Shown: positions 9,866-20,623 of the stretch, piece by piece
Position numbering within the stretch: position 1 is the first letter of the stretch
Layout of the letters: each line of letters begins with the position of its first letter
From: Dactylorhiza incarnata
Taxonomy: Eukaryota > Streptophyta > Magnoliopsida > Asparagales > Orchidaceae
DNA: 64,000 nt
NCBI GenBank assembly: GCA_033032865.1
Contig: JAWHQI010000079.1
Location: 4,840,501-4,904,500 of the forward strand
Direction of reading: 5' to 3'
Notes under the pieces: model-generated
Told to the model about the DNA's origin: nothing
The model's input: the letters and a program-made list of their open reading frames with translations, nothing else
The model's database searches: none
Program-made: the position numbers and the translations under genes

Positions 9866-10791
9866 TACCTAGCAGTGAACCCTTTTAAATAGGATTGTTT
9901 CTCTCTCTAATCATGTCATTAAGTGTTTTTAAGTATCAACATTGCCTAACAAAGCTTAAGATACAAAATAACATGCATGATAAACAATATGAAATGTTGA
10001 TGATTATTTGATGCGCGAATCTCACACACCGCTATAGGCGGGTAGCAACACTGCAGCATGAAACGGCAGTGTGCCGATCGTTCAAGTAATATAAAATATG
10101 GGAGTGAATCCCCAAGTATCGAATCTCAAAGGAACACAGTAAGGTGGAGTTATCTATCGAGAAAGAACTTGAGATTGAAGTCCTTTAGGTCTGATGGATT
10201 GCGGAAAAAGGGTGATTTGGATTGTGTAAAAATAAAAGAAAAGAACTAAACTACTCCTATGCAGGCCGCTATGCGCTGCTTCGCGAGGCGGATGGACGAG
10301 TAGGCACGCAGATGAGGTGGGTGTAACTGCGGAAAGGGTTGAGGGCCGTTAGCACCTCGTCAACAAGCACGGAACTAGCAATTGCTAGTGCGGCACACGA
10401 TCGTGATGGGTAAATGGATGGTGGAATGGGGTGCTCCTCACTTGCATAGACCATAGAGATGACTTCACATAGACATGAAATATACTAAATAACATAACAA
10501 GGTTTAGCACACATTATCCATACACACAAATGATAAAGGAAAATAGTACTACAATATGAAGGGGGTGAGATTACAACCAAAGGGGAGGAGACTCATCGGA
10601 GGTTCACGGCCGGAATCTAGGGTTGTCAATCCTTGCTTGAGCTCGGGCTCCAACTGCCATTCGGGGTACGGAGAGGAGTTGTCACTTCCTTCTAGTTGAC
10701 CCGTCTTCTCCGTCAATCATCTTTGATTCTGACCTCGCCGGAGAACTTCATATATGCAGCAAGAAATCCCTCAAAATGGAGGTTTGGAGGT

Positions 10792-12489
10792 TGATAAGTA
10801 AAATTTAGGATATAAATAATTTTCTCCAAATTCTACGAACTATAGGCAAGACCACCTATCGTTCATAACATAGGATATTCAAAACAAATAAATATCAAGT
10901 GTCGTATTCCATGGGTCTGTTGATTACTTCTACTAACGCAAATTATTATTATTTTATCGGCAGTAAAATAGAGTTTTGAAAATAATTAAAAGAAAAGAAA
11001 CATTTGATCTGGAATCCTTCTTAAGTGAAATGTTTTGTAAATCTAGAATTCAAAAGAAATCGATTTAGACAAACTTGACCGTGGAGGTTCCCAAAATATG
11101 ATAGAGCCTCTCTCGAGAGAACTACCACCTAATCTTAGGTTGATCGATTAAGACCCCTCGGCCAGTCGAAGCCCCTAAGCTTGTTTTATGCGGTGAGCCC
11201 CACTATTGGATTTGACTCCAATCCGGAAGATTTGCGTCACCCTCTCTCGAGGAATGCATACAACTCTTTTTACCAATGAGCGATCTACCCGGATTTACGG
11301 ATCTCTCGATACACTATAATACGGATCAAACATGATTATCATACCCTAGAAATATGAAACCAAAAATTGCAAATCAACGGTAAATCTTAGTTTTCCAAAA
11401 CTAAACTATGAATAAGAGATTTTGAAATATAAAAGCTTAAGAATTCATCCGACCAAATGCTATGAAAATTAGCTAAACATAATTGAGAAGAAAGATATTT
11501 TTATTTCTAAGTAAAGAAAAGTACAATTGCATGTAAAGTAAATCTAAGCTAGGAATTAAAAAGAAAAGACATAAATAAAGTTACACTAAGAAAAATGCAG
11601 AAAAACTATACTAGAAACGATCCAAACTGAGCATGGACTGGATTCCCATCACTTTGGCAGCAGCTGGCTTTTATAGGCAGAAAATTGGTGAGTCACGCCC
11701 TTGGTCACGCCCGTGACCAAGGGCGTGTACGCTGCGTAACTGCGTCTTGAAAGCCCGGGAACGTTGGGGAAGAGAAACCGCCAAAATTAATCATCTCGAC
11801 GGGTCACGGCCTCGGTCACCCCCGTGACCTAGGGCGTGACTTGACCGAATCTGGAAACGGCGGGAAACGGCGCGATCTGGAGTTATTCTGGCAGTTGCAG
11901 GAAGGGTCACCCCCTAGGTCATGGTCGTGACATGGAGTCACGCCCGTGACAGAGGGCGTGACATGACCGAGTCTGGAAACGGCGTGATCTGGAGTTATTC
12001 TGGCAATTGTGCGAAGGGTCACCCCCTAGGTCATGGCCGTAACATGGAGTCATGCCCGTGACCTAGGGCGTGTAGGCTGGAAATGATGTGGCGGCGTGTT
12101 CTGGCAGCTGGAAGACGGCTGGGTTGAGTCATGGCCGTGACTTAATGTCACGCCCTTGGTCATGGCCGTGACCGAGGGCGTGTAATACTAAATTGGGTTG
12201 GTGGCATGATCAGGCAGCTGGAAGATGATTGGTTTGAGTCATGGCCGTGACTTGAAGTCACGCCCTTGGTCATGGCTGTGACCGAGGGCGTGTACTAAAG
12301 ATTTTTGCAGACTTGTTCCATTCTTTCCCCTGAACATGGCTGTGAGCTTGAATTTGCTATTAGCAGCCCCAAATTACCTGAAAACACAAAAAAAAACGAA
12401 TTAGATATATATTAAACTAAAATTATATAAAAACTAATTAATTACTAATAAAATACTATATAAAAATAACTATAAATAATGCACTATCA
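10792..12489 (-). mobile_element. Solo LTR inserted in LTR A, target duplication GAGGT
   Basis: Begins TGATAAGT and ends CACTATCA, flanked by identical GAGGT at 10787-10791 and 12490-12494. LTRs B and C continue without it, which proves an insertion. TATAAAAG on the minus strand at 11668-11675 gives the orientation. U3 contains the tandem array at 11690-12300. No coding sequence. Probably left by LTR-LTR recombination of a gypsy-type element. Confidence 0.9.
11690..12300. repeat. GTCACGCCC-GTGAC / GGGCGTG tandem array in U3 of the solo LTR
   Basis: Repeated words GTCACGCCCTTGGTCACG, GTCATGGCCGTGAC and CCTAGGGCGTG in imperfect tandem, many of them inverted halves around GTCACG/CGTGAC. The array ends just upstream of the TATAAAAG box, so it is a promoter-proximal repeat. 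Confidence 0.75.
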
Positions 12490-12699
12490 GAGGTGCATGA
12501 ACAATGGAGGAGGCCAAGAGGATGCTCCGGCTATAGATTTGCAAGAGAATGGCGGTCGGAGCTCCTCCCGAAGGTAGGCGGCGATGGAGCGATGAAAATG
12601 GCGGGCTGGTGCGGAAGAAACAATGCTCCCCTAAATATGAATTCTTCCTCTCGGTCGACTGAATCTGCGCGCTTAAATAGAGGCGTTAAATTAAGAAAC

Positions 12700-13020
12700 A
12701 CACAATAAAAATGCACGACCGTGCGTTTTGGACCGTGCGATTTATAGAAATAAACAGTGCCTAGAGCTACATGAAGTCCGTGCATTTTTGTTTACGCACG
12801 AGCGGAATGCTTGTGCGTGACCAAAAACGCACGGGGTGTGACGGGCCGCAAATTTTACCCTCATCTAGGTAGGTCGTGCGATTTCCTTCATGCACGATTG
12901 GATTCAATCGTGCGTTAAGGAAAACACAAGATGAACATCATCACAAGCAGCTCTGAGTAAATCACACGATCACCTCGATCGTGCGTCAACAATAATCGCA
13001 CGGTTGTGCGATTTACCCAG
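12700..13020. promoter_or_regulatory. CGCACG-TCGTGCG palindromic array in U3 of LTR A
   Basis: Repeated GACCGTGCG, ACGCACGAGC, ATCGTGCGT and GGTTGTGCGATT words, many paired as inverted halves. Located just upstream of TATTTAAG at 12672-12679 on the minus strand. The same words occur at 22910-23220 and 37870-38220. Confidence 0.7.
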
Positions 13021-13318
13021 GCTGCAATTCTCAGCTCAAGGGCACAATCCACCTGCACACAATCAAAACCAAAGCTCCAACCACATAGGAAATAAGACTA
13101 ATATCCACAATAACAACAAGAAAGGCATGAGGAGCCCCCAAAGGCATACCCCCAGCACAGAATGCGCAATTGCACACCCCGATAGGCAAAAAGAGTGCAC
13201 TACGTGTACAATGATAACTAAAGTAAATATTAGTGTTTTAACGCTAAAAAGGGTAGTGCACGAGTGAGAAAATAGGCTCAGATGAGTCCGAAAAACCCTA
13301 TATAATCGGTACTCATCA

Positions 13319-13332
13319 CACCCCCAGACTTA
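13319..13332 (-). other. Polypurine tract next to LTR A
   Basis: Minus strand TAAGTCTGGGGGTG immediately precedes the LTR start, as in Athila-type elements. Two further copies occur inside the same interior, near 13832-13847 and 18433-18448. Confidence 0.8.
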
Positions 13333-14605
13333 ACCGTTTGCGCGTCCCTAGCAAACCATTCTATGCAGATAGGGAAAACAGTTAGCTAGCACAAAAATTG
13401 TGACACGGAATACCATGCGAAGTCGCACGCTCACGTGCACAGAAATATAGTATAATAGATTTCTAATTATACAAGATAGTTTATAGATTTCTACTATAGT
13501 AAATGTCTATTACTACTACTCAAAATGTGAATCACGTGAATCGTTCGGTCACGCATACGGAGAAAGTAGAATAATCGCTGAGATGAGCATTGCCCAAGTT
13601 GGGATTCGGGAAAACTCCACCGAAAACCATCGGTGTCGAAGACCATAAGCTCGCCCGGTCACATTCTCTCCACAATACTAGATTGGTTCGTAGTGCGGTC
13701 GGTAGGACTTTAGGTTTTAAATGGGGCTTGGGTTACGGTGATGTAAACAAAGATAAATATGAAGGCTTGGTACACCTAAACCCAAATGAGCTTTATTACA
13801 ACTCCCCGCACACCAACATCGAATGCAAGTCCACCACACCCCCAGACTTAGACTTTTGCAACATGGGTGTGTGCACCACCTATTCCCAATATTTCAAATA
13901 ATATTCAATTTAGAATTTTTCTCATTTCAACATTTTTTTTAATCAATATATATATTTTTTTCTTTCTTTTTCTTTCTTTTCTTTTCAGCACATATTCAAT
14001 GAACACATCCACAATTTCCACTATAAAAATTACCACATCAACACCCCGAGAACGAAAATAAAACAAGACTAAATCTCTGATTTGGGTGTGCGACTAGGAT
14101 CGGCTTTTAAGCTTTGGTGAGATAAAAGTGGAGCTGAAACAAGAGGAAGGGGTAGGCACAAAGGGGCTAGCGAGGGAAGATATTAGGAATGGCAAAACGG
14201 CTCAACCGGGACAAAATGATGGCCTACGTCATTCTCGCGCAACAGAACTATCCTATGCATATGCTTCAAGAATCGCTTAGGGCAAGTTCTTAGCCCCCAA
14301 GAAAGATTATCCTTCCTCCCGACTCGAGCAATACGCGTCTAACGATATTTTACACACATCCCTATTCTACCTCTTGATTCACACCAGATTCACCAATTTG
14401 AGTAGAGTAAACAACATTTACACTAATAGAAAAATATAAAATTAAAAGTATAAAGAGAAATCTACTCTACATGGATTTCTATGCAAACCATGAGCACTCG
14501 ACTAGGAGCACTACATGAGTCGACATTTTATTTCAACTCACAATCCTATGCCAACACAAAGATTTTCCCAATCACACAAAAGAAACAAGTTGAACTCGTA
14601 ACGCG
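13319..14605 (-). mobile_element. Athila-like interior, 3' non-coding part
   Basis: Noncoding sequence between LTR A and the nested copia. The first 200 bases match the interior next to LTR C (38503-38700). A second polypurine-tract-like motif occurs near 13832-13847 within a block homologous to nothing else here. T-rich tract at 13930-13985. No supportable gene. Confidence 0.6.
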
Positions 14606-16125
14606 TGAAAATGAGTTTAGTTCTTAATATTTAAAACTTGTTGGGTTATTTCAAAATAGTGATATATAAATATGTGTAATTAAGTGAGTTATGAAAAATA
14701 AACTAACACAAATTCACAGATATCAGCACATCACAGAAAATAGACAAGCATCACAAATGACACAAAGAAATATAGTAGTTCCCAAATTAACCTGGGTACA
14801 TCTACTCTTCTACCACACTTGGTAGGAATCCACTACAGGTTGTTGATCAGGTGCCCTGCCACCAAGGGGTTTTTGATCAGGTGTCCACACACCAATGGAG
14901 CTTTTGATCAGGTGCTCTAACCCAACTACAGGTTTTTGATCAGGTGACCTGCCACCAATGGCTGTAACTTTTGAAGGGAGTTATAACCCTATACAAGATG
15001 GAAAGGGAAAAGAATATGTTGTTCTTCTCTTTCTAAGAAGACTCTAGAGATCCAGATGGTGTTGTTGAGATTGGATCTTTGAAGATGATGTTGAAGAGCT
15101 CCCCATGTCTGATTTAAATTGATGACAGCTTGTGGAGGCTTCTTCTCCTGATTGTAATTAAATCTTTTTCTTCTTCTGTAGTTTGATCCTGAGCAAATGA
15201 TATTGATTGGTGTCTCAGGAGGAAGATGTTCTGCAAAGAAGAGTTAGCAAAAAGAAGATAAATAATATATGTTGTTCTTATTAAGAACTCTGTATATGTG
15301 CTGCTTCTTTTTGCTTCTCTGTTTATTCTTCCTGGTTCTTCCTATTCTCTCTTGTTCTTCTTCTCTGCTCTTCTCTTTTTGTATATATTCTGGAGAAGGC
15401 TTCAGGGCTGATTTGAATTCTTGCCTGACAAGGAAAGAGATAATATCTCTTTAATTTCCTAGATTCCTCGAGAAGATAAATTATCATCTTTTGCTTATCT
15501 ACAACGGCTATAATATTTAATGCTGCAACTGCTATAATGTTAATTTATAAAGGCAGCAATATATAGCAATATATAAATAGAAATGATTAAAATATTACTT
15601 TAATCAGATATAAGAATATTAGTCGAACTGAGAATATCTAAATTATAAAGCTGGTAGAAATTCGTCGAACTCAGCTTCAAGTTCGTCGATCTGATTATTT
15701 AATTCGTCGTTATGAGCTTCTGCTGAATATTCGTCGAACGCAGACTTGAGATAGTCGAACGCAACTTTTCGTCGACCGCTGAGACGGGATCGTCGACCGC
15801 TGAGATAGCTGGATTTCGTCGACCGCTGAGACGAGATCATCGACCGCTGAGACGGGATCGTCGAGCGCTGAGATGGCCGGATTTCGTCGACTGCTGAGAT
15901 AGCTGGATTTCGTCGAGCGCAGAATGAATATAATTCGTCGACCACAGAGCGCCGTTCGTCGAACGCAGATAGCCGTTCGTCGAACCCAGAGAACATGTAT
16001 TATTTATATATATATATATTGTTTTCTCTTGTCTCCTGTCTTAATGGAATTTGATCTAAGTTATACAAGATGTGTTATGACCATAAAGATGGATCCTAAG
16101 TCAAATCAAAACTAAGGTTCCAACA
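14606..16125 (-). repeat. 3' LTR of Copia-2
   Basis: About 1.52 kb. Near-identical to 17396-18305 over its U3 half. TATAAATT box on the minus strand at 15542-15549, with the CCGCTGAGAC/GTCGACC array upstream at 15660-15990 and a short TA run at 16008-16020. The stretch 14840-14960 repeats GTTTTTGATCAGGTG about four times. Confidence 0.85.
15660..15990. repeat. GTCGACCGCTGAGACGG tandem array in the Copia-2 LTR
   Basis: Irregular tandem repeats of TCGTCGACCGCTGAGAC and TCGTCGAACGCAG. The core CCGCTGAGAC is the same word as in Copia-1 although the LTRs are otherwise unlike. Copied at 17830-18150 in the other LTR. Confidence 0.75.
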
Positions 16126-16195
16126 ATCTCCCCCTATTTGAGTTGGGATCCTAATCCAAATCAAGACTAGGTGTTCTAACAATCTCCCCCTATTT
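16126..16195 (-). other. Duplicated polypurine tract of Copia-2
   Basis: AATAGGGGGAGAT on the minus strand adjoins the LTR at 16126-16139. A second copy with flanking CTAACA lies at about 16172-16191. A local duplication of some 55 bases (GGATCCTAATCCAAATCAAG and GGTTCTAACA-like flanks) explains it. Confidence 0.65.
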
Positions 16196-16685
16196 GGTTT
16201 AGGATACCTAAGCATAAAAAAGATATTGAATAACTTAAAGCATTAGGGTCAGAGATTATAGAAGAATTTATTGTTCTTTTTGGAAAACATTTAATCATAC
16301 ATTATATTATTTTCTTTAAACAGATATTTAAGCAATTCTGATTTCCTAGATTTTGATTTAAATAGGATTTTAATAAAATGAACTGCTACAACTGGTTATT
16401 GGATTCTAAGGAATTTTTAAATTCAGAAAAACATTGTCTGATACCTTCCTTCTATAGAATCCCCTTAATCAGAAGAGACTCACACTCAGTGCTCTGATCA
16501 TTTCTGATCTATGCAATCTGAGTAGAATGCTCAATATGATTTTGGAGAAAGTCTGTAAGAATGTGAAGTTATCTGACTTTGTTTTTAAGATAGGAAATTC
16601 CAATGAATCATATAACTACTTATTTAATTATAAAAGTTTAAGATAGATAAAAGAAAATACCTTATAATTAGATATATTGGCCTTT

Positions 16686-17400
16686 TTATCTCATTAAAAT
16701 ATAAATTTGTAAAAAAAATTGATTTTGTTGAACATAAATAATTTCTTTTTCCTTAAAAGATTGTTTAAACTTTTCAGCCTTAATTAACTTAATTTTTAAA
16801 GAAATAATTTGTTCTTTTGGGTTTTTCAAATTTTCTTTAAGTTTATTATTTTCAGGAGTTAAATTATTTATTTTTGTTAACTCTGTTCTAAGAGATTTTA
16901 TTTCTTTCTCAGGTTCTATTAAATCTATATATGGTAATTTGAAAACAGATTTGAATTGATCAGAGGTAAAATTAGAATTTGAAGTTGCCTCAGTTACCTC
17001 ATCTGATTCAGCTTCTGCATCTGAGTTGTGATATGAGTCATATATGGCCATCATGCAGAAAGCTCTAGCTTTTTGTTCTTCTTCTTCTTCTTCACTCAGA
17101 ATAGATGATGGTTCTGCATCATAAGTACAGTTAGTGAAAGAAGGTTCAGTTACCATCTTTGTGAGGGAGTTCCAGATTGCTCTTGCTGAAGTGCAGTCAA
17201 CAACTCTTTGAAGAATGTCATTTGACATTGAGTGAGCTAATATGTCCATAGCCTTTGCATTAGCACTTTTCAGATTTTCTTGAGCATCTGTTGATGTTGA
17301 TGATGGATGTCCTGTCAAAATGGAATTATAAATTTCTTCATCTATGGCATTCATATATAATTTAATTCTAGCTTGCCATAAAGAGAATCTATTTAGATTA
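16686..17400 (-). pseudogene. Copia-2 gag fragment
   Basis: From about 17400 the minus strand reads RFSLWQARIKLYMNAIDEEI, the start of a copia gag whose first codons are lost at the deletion junction. Following are ANAKAMDILAHSMSNDILQRV, CTSARAIWNSL (UBN2-type gag) and a coiled coil at the C-terminal end (LRTELTKINNL, LKIKLIKAEKFKQSFKEKE). It stops at 16686. No zinc knuckle or pol follows. Confidence 0.75.
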
Positions 17401-18165
17401 CAGATAATAATATATGTTGTTTAAATATAATGGAATTAGTTGTAAGAAGCAGCATTATGATCCGTGCTGCTTCTTTTTGCTTCTCTGTTTATTCTTCCTG
17501 GTTCTTCCTATTCTCTCTTGTTCTTCTTCTCTGCTCTTATCTTTTTGTATATATTCTGGAGAAGGCTTCAGAGCTGATTTGAATTCTTGCCCGACAAGGA
17601 AAGAGATAATATCTCTTTAATTTCCTAGATTCCTCGAGAAGATAAATTGCCTTCTTTTGCTTATCTGCAACGGTTATAATATTTAATGCTGCAACGGCTA
17701 TAATGTTAATTTATAAAGGCAGCAATATATAGCAATATATAAATAGAAATGATTAAAATATTGCTTTAATCAGATATAAGAATATTAGTCGAACTGAGAA
17801 TATCAAAATTATAAAGCTGGTAGAATTTCGTCGAGCCCAGCTTCAAGTTCGTCGATCTGATTATTTAATTCGTCGTTCTGAGCTTCTGCTGAATATTCGT
17901 CGAACGCAGACTTGAGATCGTCGAACGCAACTTTTCATCGACCGCTGAGACGGGATCGTCGACCGCTGAGATAGCTGGATTTCGTCGACCGCTGAGAAGG
18001 GATCGTTGACCGCTGAGACGGGATCGTCGAGCGCTGAGACGGCTGCATTTCGTCGACCGCTGAGATAACTGAATTTCATCGAGCGCATAATGAATATAAT
18101 TCGTCGACCGCAGAGCGCCGTTCGTCGAATGCAGATAGTCGTTCGTCGAACCTAGAGAACATGTA

Positions 18166-18203
<38 letters not shown>

Positions 18204-18305
18204 TTCTCCTGTCTCCTGTCTTAATGGAATTTGATCTAAGTTATACAAGATGTGTTATGACCATAAAGATGGATCCTAACTCAAATCAGAACTAAGGTTC
18301 CAACA
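17396..18305 (-). repeat. 5' LTR of Copia-2, truncated
   Basis: Matches 15250-16125. A TA dinucleotide run at 18171-18201 is longer than in the partner LTR. TATAAATT lies at 17708-17715 (minus). The terminal 650-800 bases present in the 3' LTR are missing. Confidence 0.85.
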
Positions 18306-18865
18306 ACGCGTTTACGGCTAAATGCGCGCTCAAGTGGGTGCATAGTGTACAACAAATATGACCCAAGAACAAGAATGAAATATTCTAGTATGTTGTGCTT
18401 TGAGTGAGTGCATAGGTACACGCATCGCACTCCCAACCCCCAGACTTAAATGAAAAGCAGGTAGGCATATACTTTAAGCAGAAATTAACAAGAGGTGAAA
18501 TGAGAAAGTGTTACCCATGCTTCGAGGTAGACATATACGAAGATTAAATTAGATTTGAATTAGGGAGCTAACCCTTATCAAAGAGCATCCACCTGCGAAA
18601 AGCATCAACTACCACCACAAAAATTTAAGAATAAAAGGAAGTGTAATAAGGAAAGAAAATATTTTTAACCAATTAAACTACTCTAACATCACGCAGATGC
18701 AAAAAGTAAGCACACAATAAAGGGAAGGAAGCATTAGCAAAGATTAAACCACCCTGGGGACGAAGCCCCAGCAGAATAAAGTATATCACAAGCTGTTCAC
18801 AACAACTAATCTAAAAAACAAATAAACGCAGCAACAACTGCTGCACAAAAAATTGTCTGGAGAAG
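18306..18865 (-). mobile_element. Athila-like interior, continued after Copia-2
   Basis: Noncoding. Contains a third CCCCCAGACTTAA motif (polypurine tract on the minus strand) near 18433-18448. Nothing else identifiable. Confidence 0.55.
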
Positions 18866-20144
18866 CTAAACAAGAATCAGAAAAGAGATCTCATCAGGAA
18901 GGCGGTGAAGAATTAGAGGGAGGATCAGGAGGCTGGGGACGATTCCTCCGCTGGTAGCGCATTCGAATAGGATCAGCTGGCGGAGGAGCAAGACCCAGAT
19001 GAGCCCCAATCGGCATAAAATACTCATGCTAGATCGACATGGACTGCTCCAACAAAGAGAGGCGCTCGACATCTGTAGGTCTGACCTCCTCCTCGACCTG
19101 CCTGGGGACACGCCTCCGACGAGCAGAGGTAGGTGGTCCAGGAGCAGCGGAGGCAGGACGCGCCGAACCCGCTGAAGAACTACCCTCAGGAATATCGGAC
19201 GACTCATCAACCGATCCTCCCCCAAGAAGAACATAGGTGAAGCCACGCCCAGACTGCACTCTTTTCACAAGCTTGAAGGCCCGCATCATGCCCAGGGTAA
19301 TACTCTGTCCCTCGGTCGCAACAGCCATCCGGGGTGCACCGTCCATGATGCTAAGGCCCTTGGCAATCCTGGAGACATAATGCGCCCCGCCAATTGATTT
19401 TAAAGGAGCATATGATGCCTGATGCAGGAGGTACTGAGCTAGTACCATGCCAAGATGCAAGGGGAACCTGCTGATGCATGTTATATAGGTAAAGGAGGTC
19501 TTGCCACCCCGCTACATTGCGGCTCATTGTTCGAGCATTTATGGAATGCCCGATCAAGTGCTGCATGTAGCGCAGTGCAGGAGAAACTATAGATGTGGAC
19601 TTTGCGGCGCGAGCCTCATATGGCGCATCCCGTTCTGTGATCGTCTGCCAGAATTCGCTTGGAGAGACGCCCGTGGGGAACTCGTGAGGACGGGTGAGTA
19701 CATCCGTGTTCTCGAGTTCCGCTTGGGTGTAGATCCCAGCGTAGACTGTCAGCATGCCTGGACCCATGGTAAAGGTCTGCCCAAACAATTGGAACGAAAG
19801 CGTAATGTGCTCCCTAAAGATTTCATCCACCACCTCACGACAATGGAGGGTGGAGAGGAATTCGAGGGTGAGTTTGGCATACCCATCATCCGTAATGGAG
19901 AATAGGTTTGCCCAGGAGCCCAACTCAAGAAGTCGTCTCACCGCCGCGTCGAGGTCGATGGACTCAAGCTCCGAGAAAGAGACAAATGAAAATTAAGAAG
20001 CTCTTTCCCCCGCAAAGTTTCATACCCAGTGCGTTCCTCCCGAGCTTTGAAGGTGAGCATCTTCGCGGTGGATATTTCGGCCCAACAAGGAACAAGAGCT
20101 CCAGAACCCCGCGCATTCCTTCGGAATTGCAGCTTTGGCCCCAT
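18866..20144 (-). pseudogene. Athila-like extra ORF (ATHILA ORF-1-type), broken
   Basis: Starts MGPKLQFRRNARGSG at 20144; KAREERTGYETLRGKEL matches the usual FxxxEARxxYxxLxxR region of this family. A frameshift near 19990 leads to ELESIDLDAAVRRLLELGSW, TLEFLSTLHC, TLSFQLFGQTFTM and YMQHLIGHSINART. A second frameshift near 19465 leads to PLKSIGGAHYVSRIAKGLS. A TAG at 19029-19031 is followed by a tail (IGAHLGLAPPPADPIRM) conserved with the LTR C element. The function of this plant-retroelement protein family is unknown. Family assignment is from motif memory, without a search. Confidence 0.7.
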
Positions 20145-20309
20145 GGTGAGCTTCGATCAAGCTTCGGAGAAGAGTGGCGAGAAATTCGGTGGCGGAGACG
20201 AGGGGAAACGGCGATGGCGACAAGGGATCGTCGATGATGACAATGCGGGACGAACGAAGAACAAAAAGCCCTAAAAAGGATTGGGATGGCCATCAGGGGT
20301 TTTAATCCG

Positions 20310-20370
20310 TCAAAAACACATGATCGTGCGACTTTGGCAGGCGCGCGATCCCCGATCGTGCGATTTGTAA
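20310..20370. promoter_or_regulatory. GATCGTGCGA words upstream of the Athila-like ORF
   Basis: Contains ATGATCGTGCGACTTTGG, GCGCGCGATC and CGATCGTGCGATTT, the same palindromic words as the LTR A/B/C U3 arrays, about 170-220 bases upstream of the ORF start at 20144. No convincing TATA box was found. Confidence 0.45.
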
Positions 20371-20623
20371 AATCACACTGTTCTAGCTTTTGGATCAAAA
20401 TTGTTATGCCCACAAAATGAAACATAACAAGTTGAATTACGAACGGCACGAGCAGAAATTCAGAGAGTCAACAACAACAGACTGAATCCTGAAAGTTAAA
20501 CCTGATAGTTCAAAAGGAACAACGCAATATGATTATAAAAAAAAGATTAGATCTACTCCTACTCCTAGATAAGTACTAGGGTTACTGTCATCCAAGCACG
20601 ACTTATTAAAAGAAATTGCCATA

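Larger units (their letters stand above)
9073..10008 (-). mobile_element. Copia-1b: fragment of an older related copia element
   Basis: Aligns in order with 840-1780 of Copia-1: post-pol ORF, TATA box, palindromic array and the spacer back to the RNase H end. It is cut on the left by the Copia-1 LTR (9072) and on the right by the Athila-like LTR (10009). The rest of the element should lie on the far sides of those insertions. Confidence 0.8.
10009..13318 (-). repeat. 3' LTR of an Athila-like gypsy element (LTR A), with nested solo LTR
   Basis: On the minus strand it starts TGATGAGTACCG at 13318 and ends GCGCATCA at 10009. It aligns with LTR B (22607-24180, plus) and LTR C (36950-38502, minus). 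Without the nested 1698-base LTR it is about 1.6 kb, like the other two. TATTTAAG at 12672-12679 is the likely TATA box; GC palindromes lie at 12700-13020. The left flank TTATT (10004-10008) is the expected target duplication, but the partner end is missing. Confidence 0.85.
14606..18305 (-). mobile_element. Copia-2: internally deleted copia element, target duplication ACGCG
   Basis: Flanked by ACGCG at 14601-14605 and 18306-18310; ends are TGAAAATG and GTTCCAACA. The left (3') LTR is 14606-16125. The right (5') LTR is truncated to about 17396-18305, having lost its R/U5 end together with the PBS and gag start. Only a gag fragment remains inside. It therefore cannot replicate by itself. Confidence 0.9.

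Noticed and set aside
12700..13020. Repeated palindromic words that could suggest a CRISPR-like array
   Set aside because: Spacing is irregular, repeats are too short, they sit in LTR U3 regions of a plant genome and recur in every LTR of the family.
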